Below, piece after piece: positions 51,001 to 59,395 of a stretch of DNA of 64,000 nucleotides (the first letter of the stretch is position 1; every line of letters starts with the position of its first letter). Source of the DNA: JBEPTX01 sp041691795 (GTDB taxonomy: Bacteria; Patescibacteriota; Saccharimonadia; Saccharimonadales; Saccharimonadaceae); contig JBEPTX010000001.1 of the NCBI GenBank assembly GCA_041691795.1, positions 372,001-436,000 of the forward strand. Reading direction: 5' to 3'. A program made the position numbers and the translations under genes. The notes beneath the pieces were generated by a model that ran no database searches, was not told the DNA's origin, and saw nothing but the letters and a program-made list of their open reading frames with translations.

Positions 51001-53883
51001 TTCGGTATGCTCGCCTGGCGCGATAACATATACGTCGTAGGAGGTTGTACCAGTCAGGACACAACATCGGGATCGTGTCTGGGCGGTATTCAGGCCGGTA
51101 TCGACTATGGAGCCATCCCTACTGAAGGCGAAGTATCAACCGTGAGTAACTCTGTGGCAAGCGGTGGCGGAAGCTGTCAAGCCGGTTCGGGCAACTCGAG
51201 TTGTAATCTACCCGCGAGCAGACTGCATGCCATGGTTGCGGTCGTCAATAATTATATATACGTGATGGGAGGATGCTCTACGGCCACATGCTCTACCGTC
51301 ACTAATACCATCTATTTTGCTGGGTTAACATCGACTGGTACCATCCAGGAATATCCTCCGAATAGTGCGACATGTCCTGCCGGGTCATCAAACAGCTCTG
51401 GTTGGTGCTCCACGTCATTTGGTTTACCAGGTAACAATGCTGGTGCAGCCGTAGCTGTCTGGCAAGGAACGATATATCTGATAGGCGGAATCTCGGCTGC
51501 AGGAACTGTAGCTAATAGTATCTTCATATCAACAATCACATCGACTGGCGTACCTGGTACATGGTCAAATATCGTGCTCACTTCAAGCACCTCTATATCG
51601 GCTGCTATGGCGTACGCCTACGCGACAGCCCGAGCAAACCCTAGCAGCAACGCGTCATCTCCTGGCAACCTGTACATTATTGGTGGATGCACGTCGGTGA
51701 CAGGTTCAACATGTAACGGATCAGGGAATGTTCTGACCACAGTGTATAAGTGTAATATTGCAGTAAGTGGTGCGGTGGGCACCTGCAGCACGACAGGTCA
51801 AGGCCAGCTAGCATCAGCTAGAGCACAGGCAGGCGGAACAACATACGGTAATTACATATATCTTATCGGGGGCACGAATGTCACAGCCGAACAGTCTACT
51901 ATATATGAAGCATCATTTGACAGTAGTAACAATATCAGTAGCTGGGCTGCAGACCCGAACTACTCGCTAGGTACGGCTGTTCGTGGAGCAAGTGTATTTG
52001 CCTACAACGGCTACCTCAACATCATAGGTGGCATCAATGGTAACACACTGCAAAATACTGTTATTAATGCCAAGATAAATACGAATAACGGCAATATAGA
52101 CACGACAGCCGGTTTTAATACATCTGCGGTAACAATAACAGCTGAATTTGCTGGTGCAGGCGTGTCGGCAAGCGGCTATTCATATATTATAGGTGGTTGC
52201 ACTACCTTTGCGGCTGGTGTCTGTTCGGCCGTCGGTAGCTCTGTCCAGAGTTTCAGACTCTACAACGATGTCAGTGGCAGTCCAAGCTCATGGGCTGCAT
52301 CGACGAACACATCTGGTACGGATCGTTTTGCACATGGTGCAGCAGTCCTGAACGGGTACTTATACTTGGCTGGTGGATGCACTAGTGGAAGTGGTATGTC
52401 TTCGGTTTCCCCTTGTGGAGGCATGACTGCCAACGTTGAGTACACACCTATCGACAATGCTGGTGCGATTGGATCGTGGACAAGCGGCTCCGCACTAACG
52501 ACGGCAAGTGGTGGCGCTGCGACGGCAGGTGGCAAGCTGGTAGCGGCAGGTGGCAGTCTGTACTATATCGGGGGCAGTACGGCCACGAGTTTTAGCAACT
52601 ATGCGACAAATGTTTACTATGCCACGCCGAATGCTGGCACCGGTTCGACGGGAACTTGGACGACGACGACAGGAGCAAATAGTAGTCTACCCTTTGGCAG
52701 AACACTGATGGGTGCAACCGTTTGGAACAATCGTATATATGTCGTCGGTGGCAAAAGCACAGCCAGTTCAACAGGATGCGATGCAAATGGTGCCTGTGGT
52801 AGTATCTTTATTAGCCCACAATTAAATTCTGGGGGTAATATAACCGGCTGGACAACTAGTGGCAAATCAATTCTCGGCGTGAATCGCTACGGCGTGTCGG
52901 CAGTTGCCTATGCCAATAACTTGTATATACTTGGAGGTTTTGCAAATGACGGAGGTGGAGGTGCTAGTATTTACCTCTCGGATGTACAATATTCTCCAAT
53001 TGATATCACCAACACATCGACTGACAACCTAGGTACACTAGCATACGCCAAATCCATGCCACATGGTATTGCCTACGCAGATGCACTGGCTGTCAATGGA
53101 TATATGTATGTATTCGGTGGGTACAAGGACGCTCTCGCTTGTAGCGGATCGACACAGATCGCACCTATCAGTAGCAATGATACGTCAGGTAATCCGACCG
53201 GTCTTGGCAACTGGGGTGAGCCAGGGCCATTCACTTCCACGAACGGAACGTTGACCACAGGAAGTGATGGCCTTGGGGCGTCATATTACAATGGTAAGGT
53301 CTATTTGTCTGGTGGAGAATGTGGCGGTAGTTTTGTCAAAACCGCCTCGTCGACCAAGAACGTACAGCAGGCAACGCTTCTTACTCAGCCCCAAGTTGCA
53401 AAATACTCGATATCGTTTGACACTGACACCGATGTCTATCCCGACAAATACCTCGTCAACCAATACTCAGCCGGTGGCACTGTTATTTCCAACGGTGGTG
53501 CGCAGTGGCAACTGAAATACCAAACAATGAGCAACCCACTCTCCAACCTCGCAGGTAATGGCACTGGCAAGGATTGTTCGGCTGCCCTTATGTCAGACTG
53601 GGGACAGTCGACAACGGTAAATCCGCTAGTACTGTCAAGCCTCGCCAGCTATAGTGCACTCGATGCTAGCGGCACTGATATGAAATGTGGCAGGTACTAC
53701 TTTATGAATTTCACTGTCGATGCCCAGACAGCTTATGGCTTCCCCGAAGACTTTACTCGTGCGCCAACGATTACCGACATCACTCTCCGCTACACCGCTC
53801 AACCAGCAAAACGTCTGATGCATGGTCGTACCTTTGTCGGCGGCCTACAGTCGCCAGATGACACACCGGTCTACGCACATTAA
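48082..53883 (+). CDS. giant glycine-rich multi-kelch surface protein (1933 aa)
   Basis: It starts at GTG 48082, with uncertainty (later starts exist). A TM/signal lies at about residues 57-77 (VLFIIAAILVSNIAGVISPF). An N-terminal domain follows, with TGDLQ-like beta content up to about 350. The first kelch motif (YIYQVGGSS) is followed by a glycine-rich domain (about 425-660) with GGGGGGG runs. Seventeen more kelch motifs follow to about 1730: YLYAMGG, MYYIGG, IYIVGG, YVYVTGG, NIYVVGG, YIYVMGG, TIYLIGG, LYIIGG and others. Eighteen in all would make three six-bladed propellers. The C-terminal domain (about 1770-1933) is typical of CPR surface proteins. Cysteine pairs recur in GGCT motifs. Confidence 0.75.
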   Translation: MVNNKRNIKIGLSLPHSRLRLFAFSHVMLFIKQHLRFSKKIGYGSKNIWGWSNRRVRFTVLFIIAAILVSNIAGVISPFLVQHAYALGGAEKLLTEDEPAIAKQLKFDTSQQMFTFDSQSDSPTGPNLMSGTGAKAGVSATAYVDGSKGVSVTDSTNKVSFSMTPQYKLAPGQKSGGRIIYPLINNDGWLIYTMTSAGPKEDVVLNSSDKQNMELAYKMDLGDKLQARMEDNGSVGIYGNDLFSGDIATGSDKDAALVAKARKNAPKNKLLFAIPAPTIKESKKSGNVQAHYSLDGNMLTMHVQGLKAGNYPLTIDPSIYVVTAYQFMYGNNETNVNFDVANKLIKKGRTTGARFDSWQNTQNLPIGSWGSGSVASGGYIYQVGGSSFSGQVLSTQGSQIYTVPASGVSSITLKMWGAGGGGGSSGGSGGGAGYTTATIAVSGNDQFTAYIGGGGGAGSTSGGGGGAYTGFVKTGGTNQGTYLIAGGGGGGGQQGGATGNGGGGGNNGSNNGVDGSTGAAGGKGGTQSAGGAAGTGNCAGTAGASLSGGAGGYHSLGGLFCTTGSGGSGGTNSGGDGGAQGSVGFLGANAFGGGGGGGGYFGGGGGATNGGTTAGGGGGGSSYILSSGLVTAGSSSAGGTGTNTTPGNSTDPYRGNAGNGGAAGVAGSTGLIVISTNAAGANATATLNWAQFDTGNGTVTNANPGTGTCSGWCSNTAYNMPAARSNFSLVAYNGYLYAMGGNNASGPASANRQTSVYVAKLGANGEPRYWNPDSDDPTTWTIWHTSSSVLTTGAGNQGLINAGAVAYNNQMYYIGGLDSASNTPTSKVYVANILPNGKLGTWSTSTALTSGGPGGIYGMTALTYNDRIYIVGGATGYNVTPLATVYYINIKSDGTLESSWHQTSSFTTGRINMGGTNAVVWGGYVYVTGGCTATNASGYCTTIDGATQIASINTDGTLDAFTTVSGVTESRIGFGMLAWRDNIYVVGGCTSQDTTSGSCLGGIQAGIDYGAIPTEGEVSTVSNSVASGGGSCQAGSGNSSCNLPASRLHAMVAVVNNYIYVMGGCSTATCSTVTNTIYFAGLTSTGTIQEYPPNSATCPAGSSNSSGWCSTSFGLPGNNAGAAVAVWQGTIYLIGGISAAGTVANSIFISTITSTGVPGTWSNIVLTSSTSISAAMAYAYATARANPSSNASSPGNLYIIGGCTSVTGSTCNGSGNVLTTVYKCNIAVSGAVGTCSTTGQGQLASARAQAGGTTYGNYIYLIGGTNVTAEQSTIYEASFDSSNNISSWAADPNYSLGTAVRGASVFAYNGYLNIIGGINGNTLQNTVINAKINTNNGNIDTTAGFNTSAVTITAEFAGAGVSASGYSYIIGGCTTFAAGVCSAVGSSVQSFRLYNDVSGSPSSWAASTNTSGTDRFAHGAAVLNGYLYLAGGCTSGSGMSSVSPCGGMTANVEYTPIDNAGAIGSWTSGSALTTASGGAATAGGKLVAAGGSLYYIGGSTATSFSNYATNVYYATPNAGTGSTGTWTTTTGANSSLPFGRTLMGATVWNNRIYVVGGKSTASSTGCDANGACGSIFISPQLNSGGNITGWTTSGKSILGVNRYGVSAVAYANNLYILGGFANDGGGGASIYLSDVQYSPIDITNTSTDNLGTLAYAKSMPHGIAYADALAVNGYMYVFGGYKDALACSGSTQIAPISSNDTSGNPTGLGNWGEPGPFTSTNGTLTTGSDGLGASYYNGKVYLSGGECGGSFVKTASSTKNVQQATLLTQPQVAKYSISFDTDTDVYPDKYLVNQYSAGGTVISNGGAQWQLKYQTMSNPLSNLAGNGTGKDCSAALMSDWGQSTTVNPLVLSSLASYSALDASGTDMKCGRYYFMNFTVDAQTAYGFPEDFTRAPTITDITLRYTAQPAKRLMHGRTFVGGLQSPDDTPVYAH

Positions 53884-53890
53884 GGATACT

Positions 53891-55069
53891 ATGGATACAC
53901 GGGAAAATAATAACTCAAACCAGCCAGACCCTGAACGACGCAGGGCGCTGACACTTCCTGTTCGCGAACCACGTGTGATAAACGCGCAGCAACCCGTCGC
54001 GCCACACCCCCAGCCCGTCGCAGGCAATGATACGGCTGCGATTATTTCACCAACCGCTCTGGCTGCTCAGCGCGAAAGCCTAGGATTTGATGATATCCCA
54101 ATTGATAATGAAATCACAGTCGAGGGAACAAGTTTTCGTCAGATATTTGGTGTCTGGATCAAACAAGCCTTCAAACACAGTGCCATCGAGGAAAAACAGC
54201 AGCGTGTTGGCCGATACCTACGGGACAAAGAGTTTCTGGCGTGGAAAGATGACCTAAAGTGGGCGCTCAAGGCTGACCTTGACGACCAAACACACCAACC
54301 GAAAGCTCCCCCCGTTGCAGTAGCACCGCGAAGGTTGGTTGTGCCACCGCGTCCGCCCCAGACCCACCCCGTTCGGTCTACAGTCATCACTGCGCCACCT
54401 GTTCAGTCAAACAAAAAATCAATTGATATTACGATCAATTTCAACTCACTCCCAAACTTTCCGAAACTGCCAAAATTATCTGCTCTCCCAAAAAAACCAA
54501 CTATTCCAGGTATCAAAACGATCTTTCGTCGTCTGCTCGGCCTTTCACGTCAGCAAAAAATTATGGCAGGCTGCGTCGTCGTTATCGTTGGCATCGTCAT
54601 ATTCAATGCGAGTCATTTCCTGGGCAAACATCCCATAAATAACACTATTGCTAGTTCCAACCAGCAAGTAACCTCTACTAGCCTTCCCAAAGGTACACCG
54701 GACTATTCGACCGTCCTACCATCTGGCAAATCAATCGAAAGTTTGGGTGGATGGAGCCGCGTCAGTCCGCCAGACAAAAACCCAGTCTACGCCTATGCCG
54801 ACAAGATCGGCGACGTCCAGATCGCTATCAGCGAACAGCCACTTCCGGACACATTCCGATCAAATATAAGTAGTTCGATCGAACAATTGGCCAAAGGCTA
54901 TGCTGCCACTGATAAAATCACCGTTGGCAGTATCACCGCCTATATCGGAACATCTGGCCAAGGCCCCCAGTCCGTTATTCTGACCAAAAACGATCTACTC
55001 ATCCTGATCAAATCTACCAATAAGATCGACGATACCCACTGGGGTAATTACATCAATTCGCTGCAGTAG
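53891..55069 (+). CDS. single-TM protein following the giant kelch gene
   Basis: A 392-aa protein starting at ATG 53891, 7 bp after the kelch stop and just after an AAGGA site; the longer frame from 53822 rereads the kelch gene. Residues 1-205 are cytoplasmic, with Pro-rich stretches and a helical DDLKWALKADLDDQ region. One TM lies at about 235-255 (IMAGCVVVIVGIVIFNASHF). An outer alpha/beta domain of about 130 residues follows (VYAYADKIGDVQIAISEQPLPD, GYAATDKITVGSITAYIGTS). Proteins of this plan are conserved in Saccharibacteria with unknown role. The tight coupling suggests work with the kelch protein. It overlaps the convergent gene by 17 nt. Confidence 0.65.
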   Translation: MDTRENNNSNQPDPERRRALTLPVREPRVINAQQPVAPHPQPVAGNDTAAIISPTALAAQRESLGFDDIPIDNEITVEGTSFRQIFGVWIKQAFKHSAIEEKQQRVGRYLRDKEFLAWKDDLKWALKADLDDQTHQPKAPPVAVAPRRLVVPPRPPQTHPVRSTVITAPPVQSNKKSIDITINFNSLPNFPKLPKLSALPKKPTIPGIKTIFRRLLGLSRQQKIMAGCVVVIVGIVIFNASHFLGKHPINNTIASSNQQVTSTSLPKGTPDYSTVLPSGKSIESLGGWSRVSPPDKNPVYAYADKIGDVQIAISEQPLPDTFRSNISSSIEQLAKGYAATDKITVGSITAYIGTSGQGPQSVILTKNDLLILIKSTNKIDDTHWGNYINSLQ

Positions 55070-55601
55070 TTTTCGCAATAACGAAATTGCCTTCGACCAT
55101 ACCCGAGTTCTTGATGTTTGCGCAGGTTGCCGTGGCCACTCCCTTACCTAACGGAGCAGCCTGGTCGACTGTCCAGGTCCAGGAAACCAGCCCATATTCA
55201 TCCGCAACTTTTGCCATCAAACCAGAATCCTTACTCTTAGTATCCCCATATTGGACAGCAATCGTACACTTCGCTGCAGGATTCGTGTGAATAGTCATCG
55301 ACATATTTGACCCAGGTGCAACAGGTGAGGTAATGAACTGAACAGCCGCCCCCACTACCGCGTCTGGCTTTGGCTGTGTCGGATGAAGAATTGGATGCGA
55401 ATCCGTTACCGGCGCTGATGCGGCGGTCTCAGTAGTAGCATGCTGCCCCATGTACCAGGTGTATAGTATGGCGCCACCAATGAATAATACCAGTAATACC
55501 GTCACACTGATGACGGTATTACGTATGAACTTTACGACGGGGTTCTGGGCACGTTTTGGTGGTTTAAACTTGCCCGGTTTTGAGTTTTTGAGACGAAGCA
55601 C
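55053..55601 (-). CDS. single-TM protein with an Ig-like outer domain
   Basis: A 182-aa protein. It has a basic cytoplasmic start (LKNSKPGKFKPPKRAQNP), a TM at about residues 27-50 (VISVTVLLVLFIGGAILYTW) and a beta-sandwich outer domain from about 85 (FITSPVAPGSNMSMTIHTNP). The outer domain contains two cysteines (AKCTIAVQYGD and ATCANIK). No enzyme motif is seen. It lies 15 bp after the next minus-strand gene, which has a similar plan, so the two may form an operon. Confidence 0.6.
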   Translation of the reverse strand: MLRLKNSKPGKFKPPKRAQNPVVKFIRNTVISVTVLLVLFIGGAILYTWYMGQHATTETAASAPVTDSHPILHPTQPKPDAVVGAAVQFITSPVAPGSNMSMTIHTNPAAKCTIAVQYGDTKSKDSGLMAKVADEYGLVSWTWTVDQAAPLGKGVATATCANIKNSGMVEGNFVIAKTTAAN

Positions 55602-55616
55602 GTCTCCTCCTTATTA

Positions 55617-56240
55617 TTAACTTGGGTTTTGGTATTTGCTGATGGTGTCGCTGACTTTACCATCTTTTTTCAGGTTTTCAAAGAAGAGGATTTGATCTTT
55701 GCTGATGACCATTTCATCAACTGGACCATGGATTTCGTTACCTAGTTTGATCAGCTGAACATTGGCTGATTGATCTGTGTTGGTTTGTTGAGGGTTTTTC
55801 GAATCCGTCGCTGTCGACTGGAGATAGAAAATATTTGTTAGTTTCATGTAGCTAGCGTTCAACGGCTGCAATTTACCAAAGTACACTTGGCCATTAGTGA
55901 AAAATACCGCCTGGAACTTGCCACTATCAATATCAACTGCACTGTTGCCGCGGTTCATATACCAGCTGCCAGCCAGGAACAAACCAACAAGCACCACTAC
56001 GGTGATGACGAGCCCCCCCAGCCACTTGAATTTGTTCCTTTTGAACTTACCACCTCTACTCGTACTGCGTGATTTCTCGCTGCGAGATTCAGTTGGTCGG
56101 CGTTCTGGTTCGGCTTGTTCAGCAACAACTTGCTCAACTGCTTTGTCATCGTCTACTGCTCGGTCTGCAGAAACAGATCGTTCTGCTGCTCCTCGTCTCG
56201 TAGGAACAGCGTTGTTCATACGAAATGGCCCATTTTCCAT
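55617..56240 (-). CDS. single-TM protein with a conserved outer domain
   Basis: A 207-aa protein. A charged cytoplasmic part (with SRSEKSRSTSRGGKFKRNK) precedes a TM at about residues 73-91 (LGGLVITVVVLVGLFLAGS). The outer domain reads FQAVFFTNGQVYFGKLQPLNASYMKL, then NIFYLQS and VQLIKLGNEIHGP. This G-Q-V-Y-F-G-K-L pattern recurs in CPR proteins of unknown function. A second ATG lies at residue 8. It is likely the first gene of the pair with 55053. Confidence 0.65.
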   Translation of the reverse strand: MENGPFRMNNAVPTRRGAAERSVSADRAVDDDKAVEQVVAEQAEPERRPTESRSEKSRSTSRGGKFKRNKFKWLGGLVITVVVLVGLFLAGSWYMNRGNSAVDIDSGKFQAVFFTNGQVYFGKLQPLNASYMKLTNIFYLQSTATDSKNPQQTNTDQSANVQLIKLGNEIHGPVDEMVISKDQILFFENLKKDGKVSDTISKYQNPS

Positions 56241-56314
56241 AATTTTCTCCCCTATTTAACGCGTTTTCGTTAGACCCATCATAGCATAAGAGGGGTGGAC
56301 GGGCAATGATTATG

Positions 56315-56707
56315 CTACTGTTTGTCCAGCCACTTCGCGGCCCCCAACTGGCTTTTAAAATATTTAATTTCTTTTCGACGACCCGACATTGACGTCATAA
56401 TTGTCGAGATTTTTGCCGTGTATAGATCCGATCTTGATGTAATAATTGCCATTTTCCAAAACGGTATGATGGTTCGTGCTCGCAGCCCCGTCATTCTAGC
56501 CGCTGGCGTGTGCACACCCATATCTCGAATATCCGCCAGCACCATTACCGGTTTATCGTTTTCTAGTAATTTTTCAACGATCAGCATCACTCGCTCAATC
56601 ACCAATGTCAGCGAAGTTCTGGTTTGATCACCGTGATAAACAATACTAACGAATCCCTTTTCGTCCAAAGACACTATGTTAGTAAGTTTCCCCGTATCTC
56701 TCACCAT
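56315..56707 (-). CDS. STAS/SpoIIAA-like protein
   Basis: A 130-aa soluble alpha/beta protein. It begins with a strand (NIVSLDEKGFVSIVYHGDQT), then helices, then VMVLADIRDMGVHTPAARMTGLRA and FWKMAIITSRSDLYTAKIS. The order of strands and helices fits the SpoIIAA-like/STAS fold, which in other bacteria acts as a small regulator or lipid-binding module. There is no phosphorylatable D-S motif, so an anti-anti-sigma role is not supported. The assignment rests on fold impression only. Confidence 0.5.
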   Translation of the reverse strand: MVRDTGKLTNIVSLDEKGFVSIVYHGDQTRTSLTLVIERVMLIVEKLLENDKPVMVLADIRDMGVHTPAARMTGLRARTIIPFWKMAIITSRSDLYTAKISTIMTSMSGRRKEIKYFKSQLGAAKWLDKQ

Positions 56708-56762
56708 ACGTTTTATTATGCTTTTTTAGCCAGGTCGATGCTGTGAATATTCTTACATATTC

Positions 56763-57395
56763 TTAATAATCTTTTTGAGCAAGGAAGATGTGGTACGGCG
56801 CAGTGCCGTTGCCGCGATCGTATCCCTGGTAAGCTTCGTCATATTTTAATTTTAATCCAATAGATTCGAGCAACGCCGATATTTCTTCGGCTGAATGTTG
56901 ATACACACCAGGATAACGATCTGCTCCAGGTGTTTCGACAGTAAATACAAACACACCATCTGGCTGTTTTAATACAACCCCTACTTGCTTCATGACACTT
57001 TCTAGATTATCAGCAAATTCCAAAACCCCAATTGCCTGAACGACATCAACTTTCCCGTTTAAATCGTCAATTGGCAATGGCGCATTAATATCAGCTGGTC
57101 GCATATCACCAGAATCATCCGTCACAGTTTGAGCAACTATCAACATTTCTGGGTCACGATCAAATCCGATCACCGTTGCACCTTTTTGTGTGTAGCCTCT
57201 CACTGCCTGGCCCGTTCCGATTCCAATATCCAGAACAGTTGCGCCAGTCACAATCCTATCCTCGACAAGTTTTTGAGCCCGCGCAGGTGAATCCCAACCA
57301 CCCTCACGCGTCGCTGCATCATATGCATCGGCACTTACCTCATCGACAGATGTAGTTTCGTCAGAATTTGATGGTGTTGGCATTTCGTGATCCAT
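56763..57395 (-). CDS. class I SAM-dependent methyltransferase
   Basis: A 210-aa protein with the Rossmann methyltransferase signature: VTGATVLDIGIGTGQAVRGY (motif I, about residues 49-68), VIGFDRDPEMLIVA (motif II), VDVVQAIGVLEFADN (motif IV) and a late VFVFTVETPG. The substrate is unknown. An early helix (DAYDAATREGGWDSPARAQ) is typical of small-molecule methyltransferases of the Methyltransf_25 kind. It lies 4 bp after a DUF1801 gene in the same direction. Confidence 0.82.
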   Translation of the reverse strand: MDHEMPTPSNSDETTSVDEVSADAYDAATREGGWDSPARAQKLVEDRIVTGATVLDIGIGTGQAVRGYTQKGATVIGFDRDPEMLIVAQTVTDDSGDMRPADINAPLPIDDLNGKVDVVQAIGVLEFADNLESVMKQVGVVLKQPDGVFVFTVETPGADRYPGVYQHSAEEISALLESIGLKLKYDEAYQGYDRGNGTAPYHIFLAQKDY

Positions 57396-57399
57396 AATT

Positions 57400-57753
57400 T
57401 TACCTTAATGCGTGATCAACAGATTCTTTGATCAATGCCTTTAGGTTCGCAGCGTCGATCGTCTCGTCTTCGCGCAAATCAATACTGCGTGATTGTTTCG
57501 AATCACGCCCGTTATTGAATAGTTTGCCTTCATCCTGCAAAAACGCCCCGTTCAGAATAAAGTTGTATTTCGTATGCGCCTTGAACGCCGACATTGCGAA
57601 CAACATCTTGCCATTCAGCATGAAAAACGGCACATTCCATTTCCAGTCCTCTTCGATCGTTGGCGCAACTTCGTGGACAAGTTTGCGGAACAATGCCAGG
57701 TGGTTCTGTTGCCAGACAGGTAATTCAAATAAGTAATCGTCTACTTTTTGCAT
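57400..57753 (-). CDS. DUF1801 (YdhG-like) protein
   Basis: A 117-aa protein starting at ATG 57753 (MQKVDDYLFELPVWQQ); an upstream frame to 57795 would overlap the preceding gene and adds Cys-rich sequence unlike the family. Family traits are EDWKWNVPFFMLNGKMLFAMSAFKAH and LREDETIDAANLKALIKE at the end. The fold is compact alpha/beta and the function is unknown. It sits between a small membrane gene (5 bp) and the methyltransferase (4 bp), so the three are likely one operon. Confidence 0.8.
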   Translation of the reverse strand: MQKVDDYLFELPVWQQNHLALFRKLVHEVAPTIEEDWKWNVPFFMLNGKMLFAMSAFKAHTKYNFILNGAFLQDEGKLFNNGRDSKQSRSIDLREDETIDAANLKALIKESVDHALR

Positions 57754-57757
57754 AGCT

Positions 57758-57961
57758 TTATGCACCCAACATTTGCAACACATGATACATGACATAGACT
57801 GGCCAGACGATCGCCTGCAGCAGCCCCAAGATCACTTCCCAAAACCCGCCAGTTGACTGATGCACAAAGTAAATTGCAGCGCCAATATATGCCAAGAAGT
57901 AGATGAACCCAGATGGCCCAGCTTGATTAATAATCTTTACCGTCTTATCTTGATGTTTCAT
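57758..57961 (-). CDS. small two-TM membrane protein
   Basis: A 67-aa protein with a basic N-terminus (MKHQDKTVKIINQ) and two hydrophobic helices: about residues 17-33 (SGFIYFLAYIGAAIYFV) and 40-63 (FWEVILGLLQAIVWPVYVMYHV). Small proteins of this kind are common in Actinobacteria and CPR and have no known role. It is probably the first gene of the operon with the DUF1801 and methyltransferase genes. Confidence 0.65.
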   Translation of the reverse strand: MKHQDKTVKIINQAGPSGFIYFLAYIGAAIYFVHQSTGGFWEVILGLLQAIVWPVYVMYHVLQMLGA

Positions 57962-58031
57962 AAATAATATCCCCTAATGTCATTGTAGTTCATTTGATGA
58001 ACAAAGGCTTAAAATCTTTGGATATGAAAAC

Positions 58032-58086
58032 GCCCCCTCCCGGGCGCTTCCGTCTCATAGTGAGCGTAGTGGCGTAGAAAGGGGGC
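58032..58086 (-). terminator. bidirectional terminator
   Basis: GCCCCCT (58032-58038) pairs with AGGGGGC (58080-58086), with a further GCGCC-type arm inside. It has TCTTTT on the plus side and GTTTTC on the minus side. It lies 20 bp past the stop of the gene at 58106. Confidence 0.6.
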
Positions 58087-58105
58087 TCTTTTGGTCAGAA
58101 GAAGA

Positions 58106-58678
58106 TCAGTCGTCAGGCAGCAAGCCGTCACCGATGATGATCTTTGAGCCAACTAGACCGAGGATAAGGTGTGAAACCGGATCGTCCTCGGTTTCCTTGA
58201 GACAGCTGGTGGCACCCTCCAAAAGAAGGCTACCGAGCACACAGGACACCGCGCCTCCCCAAGGAAAATCTCCCCAAGGAAAGTTGCCGTCCTCGTCGAC
58301 CGAATCGACTTTGTCGACAAAGCCTTCTGGCGCGAAGAACCGCATCTCCAAGGTGCTGATTTCCCCTTGACGAAACATCGGTCGCAGTTTGCGAACGGCG
58401 TTGGCGATGTAGCGATCGCGCTCCGGGCCCCAGCCACCGACGAACCAAATGAACTCCAACGGGTTGTCCCAGGCGTAGCGGAAGTCAGGCTGAACCTCCA
58501 AACGAGGGGCAGCCATTGCAAAGCCAAAGCTTTCGCTGGCCTTGATGAGGCCTGCAACTGCGAGGGCATCGACTGCTGGACGAAGATCTTCGATGAACTT
58601 CTCCATATTGATCACCGTACCGTCAGTACACGTACAGATCCGTTTGAAGGGCAAATCGGTAACGTTTAGCAGTGCCAT
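58106..58678 (-). CDS. hypothetical protein
   Basis: A 190-aa soluble protein of unknown family, more GC-rich than its neighbours. It begins with a strand and a CTC pair (FKRICTCTDGTVIN), then a helix, a Trp-rich region (FRYAWDNPLEFIWFVGGWGPE) and a repeat-like GNFPWGDFPWGGAVSC. The end is hydrophobic (SHLILGLVGSKIIIGDGLL). AGGAGA lies before ATG 58678, and the leader starts near AGTATACC about 60 nt upstream. Like the genes at 6984 and 12718, it has a leader and a ribosome site, unlike the leaderless majority. Confidence 0.5.
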   Translation of the reverse strand: MALLNVTDLPFKRICTCTDGTVINMEKFIEDLRPAVDALAVAGLIKASESFGFAMAAPRLEVQPDFRYAWDNPLEFIWFVGGWGPERDRYIANAVRKLRPMFRQGEISTLEMRFFAPEGFVDKVDSVDEDGNFPWGDFPWGGAVSCVLGSLLLEGATSCLKETEDDPVSHLILGLVGSKIIIGDGLLPDD

Positions 58679-58776
58679 AATCTCTCCTATAGGTGCTCCT
58701 TGCCGTGGATATCTTATCTCACGACGATGACCGGTATACTATAACATAAGTACATACCTCTGTAAATGCTCGAAAG

Positions 58777-59271
58777 TTACTTACTAGCCTGGTAAATCAA
58801 TTCAACAATCTCTTCTTCGGTCATATCATCTGTAATATACCGCTCATTCTCAGTTTTTAAATAATCTTTTTCCACCCACCATGATCGCATTTCTTTCTCG
58901 CCAAATTCCGTCGCTTTTGCTTTTGACTGATGCCTCTTTAACGTTTCCTCAAATGAAATATCAAAATAATAAATGTACGTATCACCGTTAAACTCTTTTA
59001 TTAAATGCTCCAGCATGTCCCCATATTTCTTTTTGACGAAGATACCCTCGATAATCACATCATGTCCCATATCCCTGCTATATAGCGCGAGTTTTGACAC
59101 CAATTCACCCGACGGGTTGCCTATAGTATCGTGGACGTACAAGATTTCTCTTCGGATTGTATCGTGTGGAATAAGCATGGTTCCATGTCCCATTTTCGCC
59201 TGCAGTTTTTTGGCGACAGTCGATTTTCCGCTGCCCGAATTACCCCGCAGTATGATTAGCTTTTGGCTCAT
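58777..59271 (-). CDS. P-loop kinase, zeta-toxin/phosphotransferase-like
   Basis: A 164-aa protein. ATG 59271 lies 6 nt after TATCAT, which excludes an upstream start at 59328. The Walker A is ILRGNSGSGKSTVAKKL (residues 6-22). A later acidic DVIIEGIFVKKKYG is the Walker B-like strand, and a lid has FEETLKRHQSKAKATEFG. MLIPHDTIRREIL matches the H-D-x-(I/R)-R pattern of zeta-toxin and chloramphenicol-phosphotransferase-like kinases. The substrate is unknown. There is no antitoxin gene beside it, so a toxin role is not supported. Confidence 0.78.
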   Translation of the reverse strand: MSQKLIILRGNSGSGKSTVAKKLQAKMGHGTMLIPHDTIRREILYVHDTIGNPSGELVSKLALYSRDMGHDVIIEGIFVKKKYGDMLEHLIKEFNGDTYIYYFDISFEETLKRHQSKAKATEFGEKEMRSWWVEKDYLKTENERYITDDMTEEEIVELIYQASK

Positions 59272-59277
59272 ATCTTT

Positions 59278-59283
59278 ATGATA
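59278..59283 (-). promoter_or_regulatory. -10 element of the kinase gene
   Basis: TATCAT on the minus strand, six nt before ATG 59271. A leaderless mRNA is expected. Confidence 0.5.
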
Positions 59284-59382
59284 ACAAAAAAACACTCCGG
59301 TTTCACAAGACCTATATTCATGTTTCAATAGCTAAATGTTATCTATGAAATCGTTATGCTTCATATAAAAAGATACAACATT

Positions 59383-59388
59383 TATACT
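59383..59388 (+). promoter_or_regulatory. -10 element of the TPR gene
   Basis: TATACT seven nt before ATG 59396. A leaderless mRNA is expected. Confidence 0.6.
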
Positions 59389-59395
59389 AGTCTGG

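Noticed and set aside
58777..59271. Zeta-type toxin-antitoxin system
   Set aside because: The kinase fold fits, but there is no small antitoxin gene beside it; both neighbours are transcribed away or unrelated.
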